Assembly (NCBI GenBank): GCA_017745595.1
Contig: WMBV01000023.1
Coordinates: 1-64,000, forward strand
Length of the DNA: 64,000 nucleotides
Source of the DNA: Bordetella petrii
GTDB lineage: Bacteria; Pseudomonadota; Gammaproteobacteria; Burkholderiales; Burkholderiaceae_B
Direction of reading: 5' to 3'
How positions within the stretch are numbered: the stretch's first letter is position 1; each line of letters begins with the position of its first letter. This document shows positions 33,032 through 41,539 of the stretch, piece after piece. A program made the translations under genes and the position numbers. The notes beneath the pieces were generated by a model. That model ran no database searches. It was not told the DNA's origin and was given only the letters and a program-made list of their open reading frames with translations.

Positions 33032-34762
33032 CTATTGCGCGTTGCGGGGCTTGCGCGAGCCCGCCGCCTGCCAGACCAGCATGGTTACGAACACCAGCGC
33101 CACCAGCCAGATGCCCACGGCCGCCGCCTTGTTCGGTTCGCCGCCCACCCAGAAATTCCACAGCACCACCGGCAGGGTCTGGTTGCCGCCGCCCTGCAGC
33201 AGCAGCGCGGACGACAGTTCCCGCATGCAATGCGCGATCACCCAGATCCAGACCGCCAGCGCGGCCGGCAGCGCCAGGGGCATCACCACCCGCCGCATGA
33301 CGCGCCACCAGCCCGCGCCCGAAGTGCGCGCGGCCTCTTCCAGTTCGCGGTGCAGCTGCATCAGCACCGCGTTCGTCGTGCGCGTGCCGAACGGGATGTA
33401 GGTCGTGATGTAGGCGATGGCGATGATCCAGACGCTGCCGTAGATGTTCAGCAGCGGCATGTTCAGGTACACGTAGATGAGCGCCACGCCGATCATCGTG
33501 CCGGGAATCGCGATGGGCAGGAACGCCAGGAAATCGACCAGCTTGCCGCTGACCCCGCGCTTGCGCACCACGATCCACGAAATCAGCACCGAGAACGCGG
33601 CCACCGCGGTCGAGGCCACCACGCCGATCAGCAGCGAGTTGCCCAGCGCCGTCAGCGTCAAGGGATCGGTGAAAAACGCCAGGTGGTTCGCCCACGATGC
33701 CTGGCTGGCCGCGGCCAGCGAAGGCGGCATCATCCAGGGCATCAGGCTGGTCCAGGCCAGCATCGCCAGCGGCACCACGGTGGCCAGCAGGAAATACAGG
33801 CCCACGAACGCCAGCGCGGCCCACTTCCAGCGGCCCAACCGCGACAGGCGCGGGCGGAAGTTCTTGCCCGTGACCGTCACGAAGCGGCTGGCGTTGCGCG
33901 TCAGGCGCTGATAGCCCCAGGCCTGGATCAGCAATATCACCAGGAAGAACACCGATATCGTGCTGATGATGTGATAGGCCGACATCCCGCCCGCGCTGTC
34001 GGTGGCCAGGTAAAGAATGCGGCTGGACAGGACGAAAATATTGACCGGCATGCCCAGCGTGCCGGGAATGTCGAACACCAGGAACCCCACCATCAGCATG
34101 AACGTCGCCGCGGCCAGCACCGCCGGCGCCAGCAGCGGCACGAAGATGCGCGCGAAGATGCGATAGCGGCTGGCGCCCGCCGTCATGGCCGCCTCTTCCA
34201 GGCTGGGGTCCATGTTGCGGAACGCCGGCGACAGGATCAGGAACGTCGACGGCACCAGCGACAGCGCCTGCACGAAGATCATGCCGGCCACTGAATAGAT
34301 ATTGAAAGGCGCCTGCTCCAGCCCCAGCGTGTCGCGCAGGAACACGTTGATGACGCCGATGCGGGGGCTGAGCAGCAGGATCCACCCGATGGCCAGCAGG
34401 AACGGCGGGATCGCCATGGGCAGCGTCAGCAAGACGCGTATAGGCGTCTTGCCGGGCAGGTCGGTGCGCTCTACCAGCCATGCCAGTCCCACGCCCAGCA
34501 GCAGCGCCCAGAACATCGAGCCCACGGCGAACCGCAGGGTCACCCATACCATCGACCAGAATTCCGGATCGGCATAGACCAGCGCGTAGTTGCCCAGCGT
34601 CCAGCCCTGGTCGAACGGCAGGCCCGATGGGGTCAGGCTGCTGATCACCAGAATGCCCAGCGGCACCAGCACCAGGTAGGCCAGCACGAGCAGGACCACC
34701 AATGCCGGCAGGCTGCGCGCGTAGTGGGTCCGGCCGGCGCCGGACGGCTTCATTGCGTGCAT
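33032..34762 (-). CDS. ABC transporter permease, fused two-domain (FbpB/ThiP-like)
   Basis: 576 residues with about twelve membrane helices in two homologous halves. Each half carries an EAA loop for ATPase contact: LEEAAMTAGASRYRIFARIFVPLL in the first and LEEAARTSGAGWWRVMRRVVMPLA in the second. Fused permeases of this size are typical of ferric-iron and related oxyanion or phosphonate systems. It sits between the binding-protein gene and the ATPase gene on one strand. The leader before the start (34763-34848) contains a strong hairpin. Confidence 0.94.
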   Translation of the reverse strand: MHAMKPSGAGRTHYARSLPALVVLLVLAYLVLVPLGILVISSLTPSGLPFDQGWTLGNYALVYADPEFWSMVWVTLRFAVGSMFWALLLGVGLAWLVERTDLPGKTPIRVLLTLPMAIPPFLLAIGWILLLSPRIGVINVFLRDTLGLEQAPFNIYSVAGMIFVQALSLVPSTFLILSPAFRNMDPSLEEAAMTAGASRYRIFARIFVPLLAPAVLAAATFMLMVGFLVFDIPGTLGMPVNIFVLSSRILYLATDSAGGMSAYHIISTISVFFLVILLIQAWGYQRLTRNASRFVTVTGKNFRPRLSRLGRWKWAALAFVGLYFLLATVVPLAMLAWTSLMPWMMPPSLAAASQASWANHLAFFTDPLTLTALGNSLLIGVVASTAVAAFSVLISWIVVRKRGVSGKLVDFLAFLPIAIPGTMIGVALIYVYLNMPLLNIYGSVWIIAIAYITTYIPFGTRTTNAVLMQLHRELEEAARTSGAGWWRVMRRVVMPLALPAALAVWIWVIAHCMRELSSALLLQGGGNQTLPVVLWNFWVGGEPNKAAAVGIWLVALVFVTMLVWQAAGSRKPRNAQ

Positions 34763-34804
34763 GAGATTCGCACCCCGAAGTAGGAAAATATCCGCGCCGC
34801 GCGC

Positions 34805-34837
34805 GCCGGCCGGCCCGCAACGGGCTGGCCGGCCGGC
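34805..34837. other. Strong intercistronic hairpin between binding-protein and permease genes
   Basis: GCCGGCCGGCCCG (from 34805) pairs with CGGGCTGGCCGGC across a three-base loop, with one internal mismatch. There is no following T run on the minus strand, so it is less likely a terminator than an mRNA-stabilising element that lets the binding protein be made in excess, as for other ABC operons. Confidence 0.6.
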
Positions 34838-34848
34838 GGCATCGGGAA

Positions 34849-35880
34849 TCACATGGCCGGGCGGGATTTGGCCAGGATGGCGTTGTACTGTTCGTTCAGG
34901 TCGGCCAGCTTGGCCACGTCGGCGAACGGCCACTCGGCGGTTTGCACGCCTTGCAGCATCTCGTAGGTCTTGGTGGACGACACCAGGGGGTTGCCGCGCG
35001 AAGTCGCCTGTTCGTAGGCCTTGGCGCCCTCGGGGGTCGCCAGCCACAGCATCAGCAAGGTGGCGCCGCTGGGGTTGCGGGCCGATTTACTGACGCTGGA
35101 CGAAATGGTGTGCATGGGCGTCGGATCCAGCATGCGGAACTTCACCGGCGCACCGGCATCGAGCACCGGCTGGGCCGAATGGTAAAAGCCGATGGCCACG
35201 TCCACCTCGCCCGACGCCACCCCCTGCGCCAGCGGGAAGGTCGATTTGAACAAGTAGGGCTTGAGCTTGACGAAATTCTCAAGGCTGGTCCGGGCCTTGT
35301 CTTCGCCCCAGACGCTGGCCAATTGCGCGAACGCGGCCGCGCGCACCCACGAACCGACATGGCCGGTCCACTTTTCGTTGATGACCGCGTCCCAGGACTT
35401 GGGCGCCTGTTCGTCGGTGACCTTGCGGGTGTTCCACAGCAGCACATACACGGAAGCGGTGGTCGGCACGGCGTAGTTCACCGGCAGCAGGGCCGGCGGC
35501 AAGCCGAGCTGGTCTTGCGACAGGTCGCGCACCAGGCCGCGCTCGTTCAATTGCCACAGATGGTCGGGGCCGCCCGTGAGCAGGTCGGCGGTGTGGCCGC
35601 GCGCCTGCACTTCCTGGATGGCGCGCGAAGCCAGTTCGTTGCCGCCCACCATCCGCACATACTTGACGCGCACGTCGGGGTAGCGCTGGTTGAATGCCTT
35701 CAGCACTTCGCCGATCTGGTTTTCGGGCGAGCTTTCGTACCAGACCACCGGCTCGCCCCGCGCCGCTTTCGCCGCCAGGGCCTGCATGGTTTCGGCGCTT
35801 TGCGCCGCCGCCGTGCTACAGGCGGCCGCCAGGATGCCCGCCAGCCCCAGCTGGCGGAATATGCCGTGCAACAACTTCAT
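34849..35880 (-). CDS. ABC transporter periplasmic binding protein (extracellular family 1, iron-type)
   Basis: 343 residues. Signal peptide of about 26 residues (GLAGILAAACSTAAAQ). The fold of bacterial type-1 binding proteins is clear: WYESSPENQIGEVLKAFNQRYPDVRVKYVR, ADLLTGGPDHLWQLNERG, and the hinge region YNAVPTT-like NYAVPTTASVYVLLWNTRKV. No tyrosine pair typical of ferric FbpA is obvious, so the ligand may be an organic compound instead, in line with the enolase gene in the operon. It is the first gene of the operon; two TTGCATGCAA sites lie upstream. Confidence 0.9.
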   Translation of the reverse strand: MKLLHGIFRQLGLAGILAAACSTAAAQSAETMQALAAKAARGEPVVWYESSPENQIGEVLKAFNQRYPDVRVKYVRMVGGNELASRAIQEVQARGHTADLLTGGPDHLWQLNERGLVRDLSQDQLGLPPALLPVNYAVPTTASVYVLLWNTRKVTDEQAPKSWDAVINEKWTGHVGSWVRAAAFAQLASVWGEDKARTSLENFVKLKPYLFKSTFPLAQGVASGEVDVAIGFYHSAQPVLDAGAPVKFRMLDPTPMHTISSSVSKSARNPSGATLLMLWLATPEGAKAYEQATSRGNPLVSSTKTYEMLQGVQTAEWPFADVAKLADLNEQYNAILAKSRPAM

Positions 35881-35937
35881 GAGTCTCTCTCCTCGTCCAT
35901 CTTGGTTGGGCAATGGGTTTATCCCGGCGCCCGCTAA

Positions 35938-36009
35938 TTGCATGCAAACAATGCTTTTTTTGAAGTATTTTCGAGATAAATCTCGATTTTCAATTTATAT
36001 TGCATGCAA
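35938..36009. promoter_or_regulatory. Two TTGCATGCAA operator sites between binding-protein gene and second GntR gene
   Basis: Perfect TTGCATGCAA at 35938-35947 and 36000-36009, centres 62 bases apart (about six helical turns), in the 196-base divergent gap 35881-36076. The intervening DNA is very AT-rich (35948-35998), unusual for this window and suited to a pair of promoters. Confidence 0.82.
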
Positions 36010-36076
36010 TTATGATCCATGTCAAGAAACCCCGCACAACTGTCCGGTACCCTGCCGGCCTCTGGAAGCCGCCGCC

Positions 36077-36793
36077 ATGTCGAGCCAAGTGAACTATGTT
36101 GTTTCCAGTCTGCGCACGCAGATTCTGGCCGGCCAACTGGCGCCCGGCGAACGTATCCGCGAGCTGCACGTGGCCGCGCGCCTGCGCGTGTCGCGCACGC
36201 CGATCCGGCTGGCGCTCAGCCACCTGGAAAGCGAGGGATTGCTCGAACGCCTGCCCACCCGGGGCTTTCAGGTACGGGCGTTCTCGATCGAAGAAATCGC
36301 GGATGCCATCGATGTGCGCGGCACCCTGGAAGGCATGGCCGCGCGGCGCGTGTCGGAACACGGCGTGCCCGCGCGGCTGCTGGACGCGCTGGCCGACTGC
36401 GTGCGCCAGGGCCAGCGGCTGCTCGAGGCGGCCGATGCCAGCCCGGGCACTTCGGTCGATCCTTATGAATGGAGCCGCATGAACGGCCGTTTCCACGGAC
36501 TGATCGTGGAATCCGCTGGCAGCGACGCGCTGACGCGCGCCATCATGCAGAACGACAAGACGCCGCTGGCGGGCGCCGGCGCGCTGGCCCTCACGGCGTC
36601 GGCGGGCCTGGAAACCACCCTGCTACGGTGCGCGCAGGCCGACCACGAGAAAATCGTGTGCGCCTTCCGCGAAGGCGGCAGCGGCCGCGTCGAATGGCTG
36701 ATGCGCGAACACGCCCGCCTCAGCCGCGACAGCAAGCGGCGCCTGATCGGCAACATGCGCGGCATGCCCCAGAACACCGTCGCCGCATGGTAG
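36077..36793 (+). CDS. GntR-family regulator (FadR subfamily) of the ABC/enolase operon
   Basis: 238 residues. N-terminal winged helix (AARLRVSRTPIRLALSHLESEGLLERLPTRGFQVRAF) nearly matches the paralogue at 30109, especially the recognition helix VSRTPxR, which explains the shared operator. The FCD domain follows with NGRFHGLIVESAG and AQADHEKIVCAF. Start 36077 avoids overrunning the operators, which a longer frame from 35690 would do. It likely represses the divergent transporter/enolase operon until an effector acid binds, and may cross-talk with the paralogous regulon. Confidence 0.93.
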   Translation: MSSQVNYVVSSLRTQILAGQLAPGERIRELHVAARLRVSRTPIRLALSHLESEGLLERLPTRGFQVRAFSIEEIADAIDVRGTLEGMAARRVSEHGVPARLLDALADCVRQGQRLLEAADASPGTSVDPYEWSRMNGRFHGLIVESAGSDALTRAIMQNDKTPLAGAGALALTASAGLETTLLRCAQADHEKIVCAFREGGSGRVEWLMREHARLSRDSKRRLIGNMRGMPQNTVAAW

Positions 36794-36803
36794 GCGGCTC
36801 TGG

Positions 36804-36953
36804 CAGGTGTCTGACTCCCGCTGGATGCCAGACGCCGACGCATGCCGACGGACCTTCCAGGTGTCTGACTCCCGCCAGGGTGTCAGACACCGACGGGCGC
36901 ACGAGCCGTTTCAACGCAGCGGTGTCTGACACCCTGCGGGAGTCAGACACCTG
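36804..36953. repeat. Palindromic intergenic repeat cluster (3 units) in convergent gap
   Basis: Degenerate unit at 36804-36836 (right arm mutated to GCCAGACGCC), and intact units at 36858-36891 and 36921-36953, the last inverted. They fill the 194-base gap between the GntR gene and the convergent Bug gene. The decayed first unit suggests the copies are not all under selection. Confidence 0.92.
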
Positions 36954-36987
36954 GACACACCTGGACCAGGCCTGCCGCCCCAAAGCC

Positions 36988-37977
36988 TCAATCGACCCGG
37001 GCGCCCGACTGTTTCACCACATCGGCCCAGCGGGCGATGTCGGCCTTGTGCACGCGCGCGAACGCGGCGGGGCTGGGGTCGGCGGGCGGCGTGATGCCTT
37101 GCGAGTCGATCAGCCAGCGCTGGAACTCGGGCTTGGACATTTCTTTGATGACCGCGTCGCTGAAGCGCTTCTGGATATCGGCGGGCAGGTTGGCGGGGCC
37201 GAACAGGCCATACCACGTGCTGCTTTCGTAGCCGGGCAGGCCGCAACCCTCGGCCACCGTGGGCACGCCGGGCAAGGCTTCGAGCGGCTTGGACGTGGTC
37301 ACCCCCAGCGCGCGCACCTGGCCGGCCTGCACGGCGGCAATGCTGGGCGCGCTCTGGTTGAAGAAGAAATCGACCTCGCCCGCCAGCAGCGCGGTCATGG
37401 CCGGCCCCTGCCCGCGGTACGGCACGTGCACGATGTCGACCTTGCCCTGCTTGGTGAACTGCGCGCCCGCCAGATGGCCCGACGTGCCGTTGCCGGTGGA
37501 CGAGTAATTCATCTTGCCCGGATTCTTGCGGGCCAGCGCCAGCAAGTCTTTGCAGGTCTTGATGTCGGGATGCTTGGTCGGGTTGACCAGCAGCACGTTG
37601 GGCACGTCGCCCAGCAGGGCGATGTGGGTGAAGTCTTTCCAGACATCGAAGCTCAGGCTCTTGTACAACGCGGCATTGATGGCATGCGTGCCGGCCGTGC
37701 CGAACAGAAAGGTATAGCCATCGGGTTCGGCGCGCGACACCACGTCGGACGCCACATTGCCGCCCGCGCCGGTGCGGGCTTCGACCACCACCGGCACGCC
37801 CAGCGTTTCGGTCAGGCCCTGGCCCAGCTTGCGCGCGTACAGGTCGACGCCGGACCCGTTCGGGAAGCCGCCGACGATGGTGATGGGCCGCGACGGCCAT
37901 TTGTCTTGGGCGGCGGCCGGCATGACGGCCGCCAGGCTGGCCGCCGCCAGCGTGGCAATGCTCAGGATACGCAACAT
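36988..37977 (-). CDS. Bug-type (TctC) periplasmic solute-binding protein
   Basis: 329 residues with a ~22-residue signal peptide (TLAAASLAAVMPAAA). Bug motifs WPSRPITIVGGFPNGSGVD, LGVPVVVEARTGAGGNVASD and FLFGTAGTHAINAALY are present. The usual P/A-A-G-G-x-x-D start is changed to GGFPNGSGVD, so the carboxylate pocket may differ. No TctAB permease is nearby. It lies downstream of the aminotransferase gene on the same strand, 69 bases away, and probably captures the substrate of that cluster. Confidence 0.92.
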   Translation of the reverse strand: MLRILSIATLAAASLAAVMPAAAQDKWPSRPITIVGGFPNGSGVDLYARKLGQGLTETLGVPVVVEARTGAGGNVASDVVSRAEPDGYTFLFGTAGTHAINAALYKSLSFDVWKDFTHIALLGDVPNVLLVNPTKHPDIKTCKDLLALARKNPGKMNYSSTGNGTSGHLAGAQFTKQGKVDIVHVPYRGQGPAMTALLAGEVDFFFNQSAPSIAAVQAGQVRALGVTTSKPLEALPGVPTVAEGCGLPGYESSTWYGLFGPANLPADIQKRFSDAVIKEMSKPEFQRWLIDSQGITPPADPSPAAFARVHKADIARWADVVKQSGARVD

Positions 37978-38011
37978 GGTTTATTCCCCTTGTGAAATGG
38001 TGCTGCGATGA

Positions 38012-38033
38012 GCCGCCCGCCGCGGCGGGCGGC
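38012..38033. other. Perfect GC-rich hairpin between aminotransferase and Bug genes
   Basis: GCCGCCCGCC (38012-38021) pairs with GGCGGGCGGC (38024-38033), two-base loop. On the plus strand it is followed by GGTTTTTTCC; on the minus strand, the direction of both flanking genes, the run is on the wrong side. It could attenuate antisense transcription or form an intercistronic hairpin. Confidence 0.5.
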
Positions 38034-38046
38034 GGTTTTTTCCGGG

Positions 38047-39276
<1,230 letters not shown>

Positions 39277-39312
39277 GGATTACCTTGGATGCGTTTGCAC
39301 AATGCGGCCCGC

Positions 39313-39663
39313 CTACAGCGCGGCCGTGACCATGATCTCGACCAGGATGTCGGGCGCCGCCAGCTCGAGGGCGCCGCAGCAGCGCGCCGGCGCCTGGCCC
39401 GGCACGATCCAGGCATCATAGACCTGGTTCATGGCCTGGAAGTGGGCCATGCTGCTCAGCCAGATGGTGACGTTCAGCAGCTTCGACTTGTCGGTGCCGG
39501 CGGCCGCCAGCATCTCGTCTATCTTGGCCAGCACCTGTCGCGTCTGGCCGGCCGCGTCGGCGCCGCGGTCGTCGGCCGTATGGCCCGCCAGGTAAACGGT
39601 GCCGTTATGAACGACCGCGCGCGAGCGGCGGGTGTTCTGGTCCAGCCGGGGGATGGCGCTCAT
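39313..39663 (-). CDS. RidA-family enamine/imine deaminase
   Basis: 116 residues. RidA fold with NGTVYLAGHTADDRGADAAGQTRQVLAKIDEML, SKLLNVTIWLSSMAHFQAMNQVYDAWI and the C-terminal ELAAPDILVEIMVTAAL. The catalytic arginine of RidA (normally in PxRxxV near residue 105) is here ARCCGALELA. The arginine is displaced, so deaminase activity should not be assumed and a Rid2-7 type subgroup is likely. It is coupled to the hydroxyacid dehydrogenase by an ATGA overlap and precedes the aminotransferase, whose enamine by-products it would clear. Confidence 0.88.
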   Translation of the reverse strand: MSAIPRLDQNTRRSRAVVHNGTVYLAGHTADDRGADAAGQTRQVLAKIDEMLAAAGTDKSKLLNVTIWLSSMAHFQAMNQVYDAWIVPGQAPARCCGALELAAPDILVEIMVTAAL

Positions 39664-40583
39664 TGCTGCGCTCCCTTGCCCGAAATGCGGCGGCAGTGAT
39701 TCAGCGCCGCCTGGATCAAGTTGTCGCTGGCCTCGGGCGTGCGGAATGCCGAATGCGCCGACAGCGTCACGTTGTCCAGCCGGGTCAGCGGATGGCCCTC
39801 GGGCATGGGTTCGGTCACGTATACGTCCAGCCCCGCGTGGCCCAGCTTGCCCGATTGCAGCGCCTCGATCATGGCGTCTTCGTCGACCAGCGCGCCGCGC
39901 GCGGTGTTGACCAGAATGGCGCCGTCGCGCATGCGCGCGATGCGCTCGCGCGAAATCATGCCGCGCGTCTCGTCGGTCAGCAGCAGGTGCAGCGACACCA
40001 CGTGGCTGGCGGCCAGCAGTTCGTCCAGCTCGACGAAGCGCACGCCGGGATGCGTCTTGGGGCTGCGGTTCCAGGCGATCACTTCCATGCCGGCGCCGCC
40101 CGCCAGCCGGGCCACTTCGGCCGCGATGCCGCCGAAGCCCACCAGGCCCAGCGTCTTGCCGGTCAGTTGCACGGCGTCGGTGCGCAGCCAGTTGCCGGCC
40201 CGCATGCCGCGGTCCATGCGGCCGAAGCCCTTCGCCGCCGCCCACATCAGCGCGACGGCGCATTCGGCCACCGCCGTGTCGCCGTAGCCCTTGATGATGT
40301 GCACCTGGATACCGGCCTCGGCCAGTTCTTCGGGGTTCATGTAAGAACGCGGGCCGGTGCCCAGGAACACCACGTGCTTCAGGCCGGCGCACTGGCGCGC
40401 GATATCGGTGGGCAAGTGGGTGTGGTCGATGATGGCGATCTCGGCGTCGCCCAGCACGCCCGGCAGCTGGTCGGACGTGATGTCGGGCTGGCGATTGATG
40501 GTCAGCGGCAGGTCGTCGGCGCGGTGCAGGCGCTCGGCCACGGCCGACAAGGTGGGATTGGCATCAACGAAAATGGCTTTCAT
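39660..40583 (-). CDS. D-2-hydroxyacid dehydrogenase (NAD-dependent)
   Basis: 307 residues. The catalytic domain surrounds a Rossmann NAD domain with LGLVGFGGIAAEVARLAGG near residue 145; the NTARGALVDEDAM loop holds the catalytic arginine, and the H in LSAHSAFRTPEA is the acid/base. This is the D-isomer-specific 2-hydroxyacid dehydrogenase family (phosphoglycerate, glycerate, lactate or hydroxypyruvate). Start 40583 is used; the longer frame from 40712 would overlap the regulator gene. It is the first gene of the operon dehydrogenase-ridA-aminotransferase. Confidence 0.92.
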   Translation of the reverse strand: MKAIFVDANPTLSAVAERLHRADDLPLTINRQPDITSDQLPGVLGDAEIAIIDHTHLPTDIARQCAGLKHVVFLGTGPRSYMNPEELAEAGIQVHIIKGYGDTAVAECAVALMWAAAKGFGRMDRGMRAGNWLRTDAVQLTGKTLGLVGFGGIAAEVARLAGGAGMEVIAWNRSPKTHPGVRFVELDELLAASHVVSLHLLLTDETRGMISRERIARMRDGAILVNTARGALVDEDAMIEALQSGKLGHAGLDVYVTEPMPEGHPLTRLDNVTLSAHSAFRTPEASDNLIQAALNHCRRISGKGAQQ

Positions 40584-40620
40584 GAGAACGGCGTCCTGGT
40601 TGAGAGTTCGATGAAAAAAA

Positions 40621-41367
40621 TCAGGGCGGGGAAACAGGGGGGGACTCGCCGGCCGGCATGAAGCGCGCTTCGGCATAGTCGGCCAGCGCATTGCCCATGT
40701 AGATTTCGGCAAAGCCGGCGCGGGCCAGCTCGACGATGTGGTCCAGGTGCTTGTCGATATGCTGGCTCATCAGCGCCTGCGCCGCGGCCACGTCGCGCGC
40801 CTGCAGGGCGCGCACGATATCGGGATGGTCGTTGCGCGTCTGGCTGCGGCGCGCTTTCAGGTCGATCCAGCGCGCAAAGCGGATGCGTTCGTTCAGCGAC
40901 CGCACCGAACGCAGGAATTCGGGATTGCCCGCCAGGCCGGCCAGGTGTTCGTGAAAGGCCTCGTCGCGCGACAACAGGCGCAGCGCCTGGGCGTCGGTTT
41001 CGACTTCATCGCGGCTGCCCTCGACGTAGCGGGCCAGTTCCGCCAGTTCCCGGTCGGACGCGCGCGCGCACACCAGCCGCACCACCCCCAGTTCGACCGT
41101 GGCCCGGTATTCGTACAGCGCCATCAGTTGCCGGGCATCCAGCGGCCGCACCGTATAGCCGCGATGGGGCGTGGCCACCAGCAAGCCTTCGGCCGCGATG
41201 CGGCTCAGGGCCTCGCGCACCGGCGTGCGGCTGACGCCCAGCCGGCGCGCCAGTTCCAGTTCGTTAACCCGTTCGCCAGGGCGCAGCCGAAACGTGGTGG
41301 CCATGGCCTTGATGCGGTCATAGACAGGATTGGCGGCGGCGGGCGGGGCGGATAGCACGGTATTCAT
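40621..41367 (-). CDS. GntR-family regulator (FadR/VanR subfamily)
   Basis: 248 residues. Winged-helix region around residues 15-80 (ARRLGVSRTPVREALSRIAAEGLLVATPHRGYTVRPL) and an FCD domain (DEAFHEHLAGLAGNPE, SQHIDKHLDHIVELA). The paralogue at 43327 shares FCD segments (RIRFARWIDL versus RIRFVRWIDM; FAEIYMG versus YAQIYMG), so this pair duplicated separately from the TTGCATGCAA pair. It is divergent from the ThDP enzyme gene, with TGTRYRCA sites between them, and lies upstream of the dehydrogenase operon on the same strand. Confidence 0.92.
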   Translation of the reverse strand: MNTVLSAPPAAANPVYDRIKAMATTFRLRPGERVNELELARRLGVSRTPVREALSRIAAEGLLVATPHRGYTVRPLDARQLMALYEYRATVELGVVRLVCARASDRELAELARYVEGSRDEVETDAQALRLLSRDEAFHEHLAGLAGNPEFLRSVRSLNERIRFARWIDLKARRSQTRNDHPDIVRALQARDVAAAQALMSQHIDKHLDHIVELARAGFAEIYMGNALADYAEARFMPAGESPPVSPP

Positions 41368-41422
41368 GGGCCACAGGGGGATGGAGGCCAGCGCCTGGAG
41401 AGGCGCCGGGGCGTCCGGTCAT

Positions 41423-41469
41423 TTGTACACCAAATTGTGCACATATAGTGAATATTGTTTTGTATACAG
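41423..41469. promoter_or_regulatory. TGTRYRCA-type operator cluster before the GntR and ThDP genes
   Basis: Palindromes TGTGCACA (41436-41443) and TGTATACA (41461-41468) plus the half-matching TTGTACACC (41423-41431). Centres are about 13 and 25 bases apart, on similar helix faces for a dimeric regulator. They lie in the AT-rich centre of the 172-base divergent gap and match the general FadR-type (N)yGTxxACy logic, so autoregulation by the gene at 40621 is likely. Confidence 0.72.
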
Positions 41470-41539
41470 TCAAGTGTTATGCTGCCCCGCACTCTTTGCC
41501 GCCCCCGCGGCATCCCTTTCTGCAAAGCGAGACATTGCA

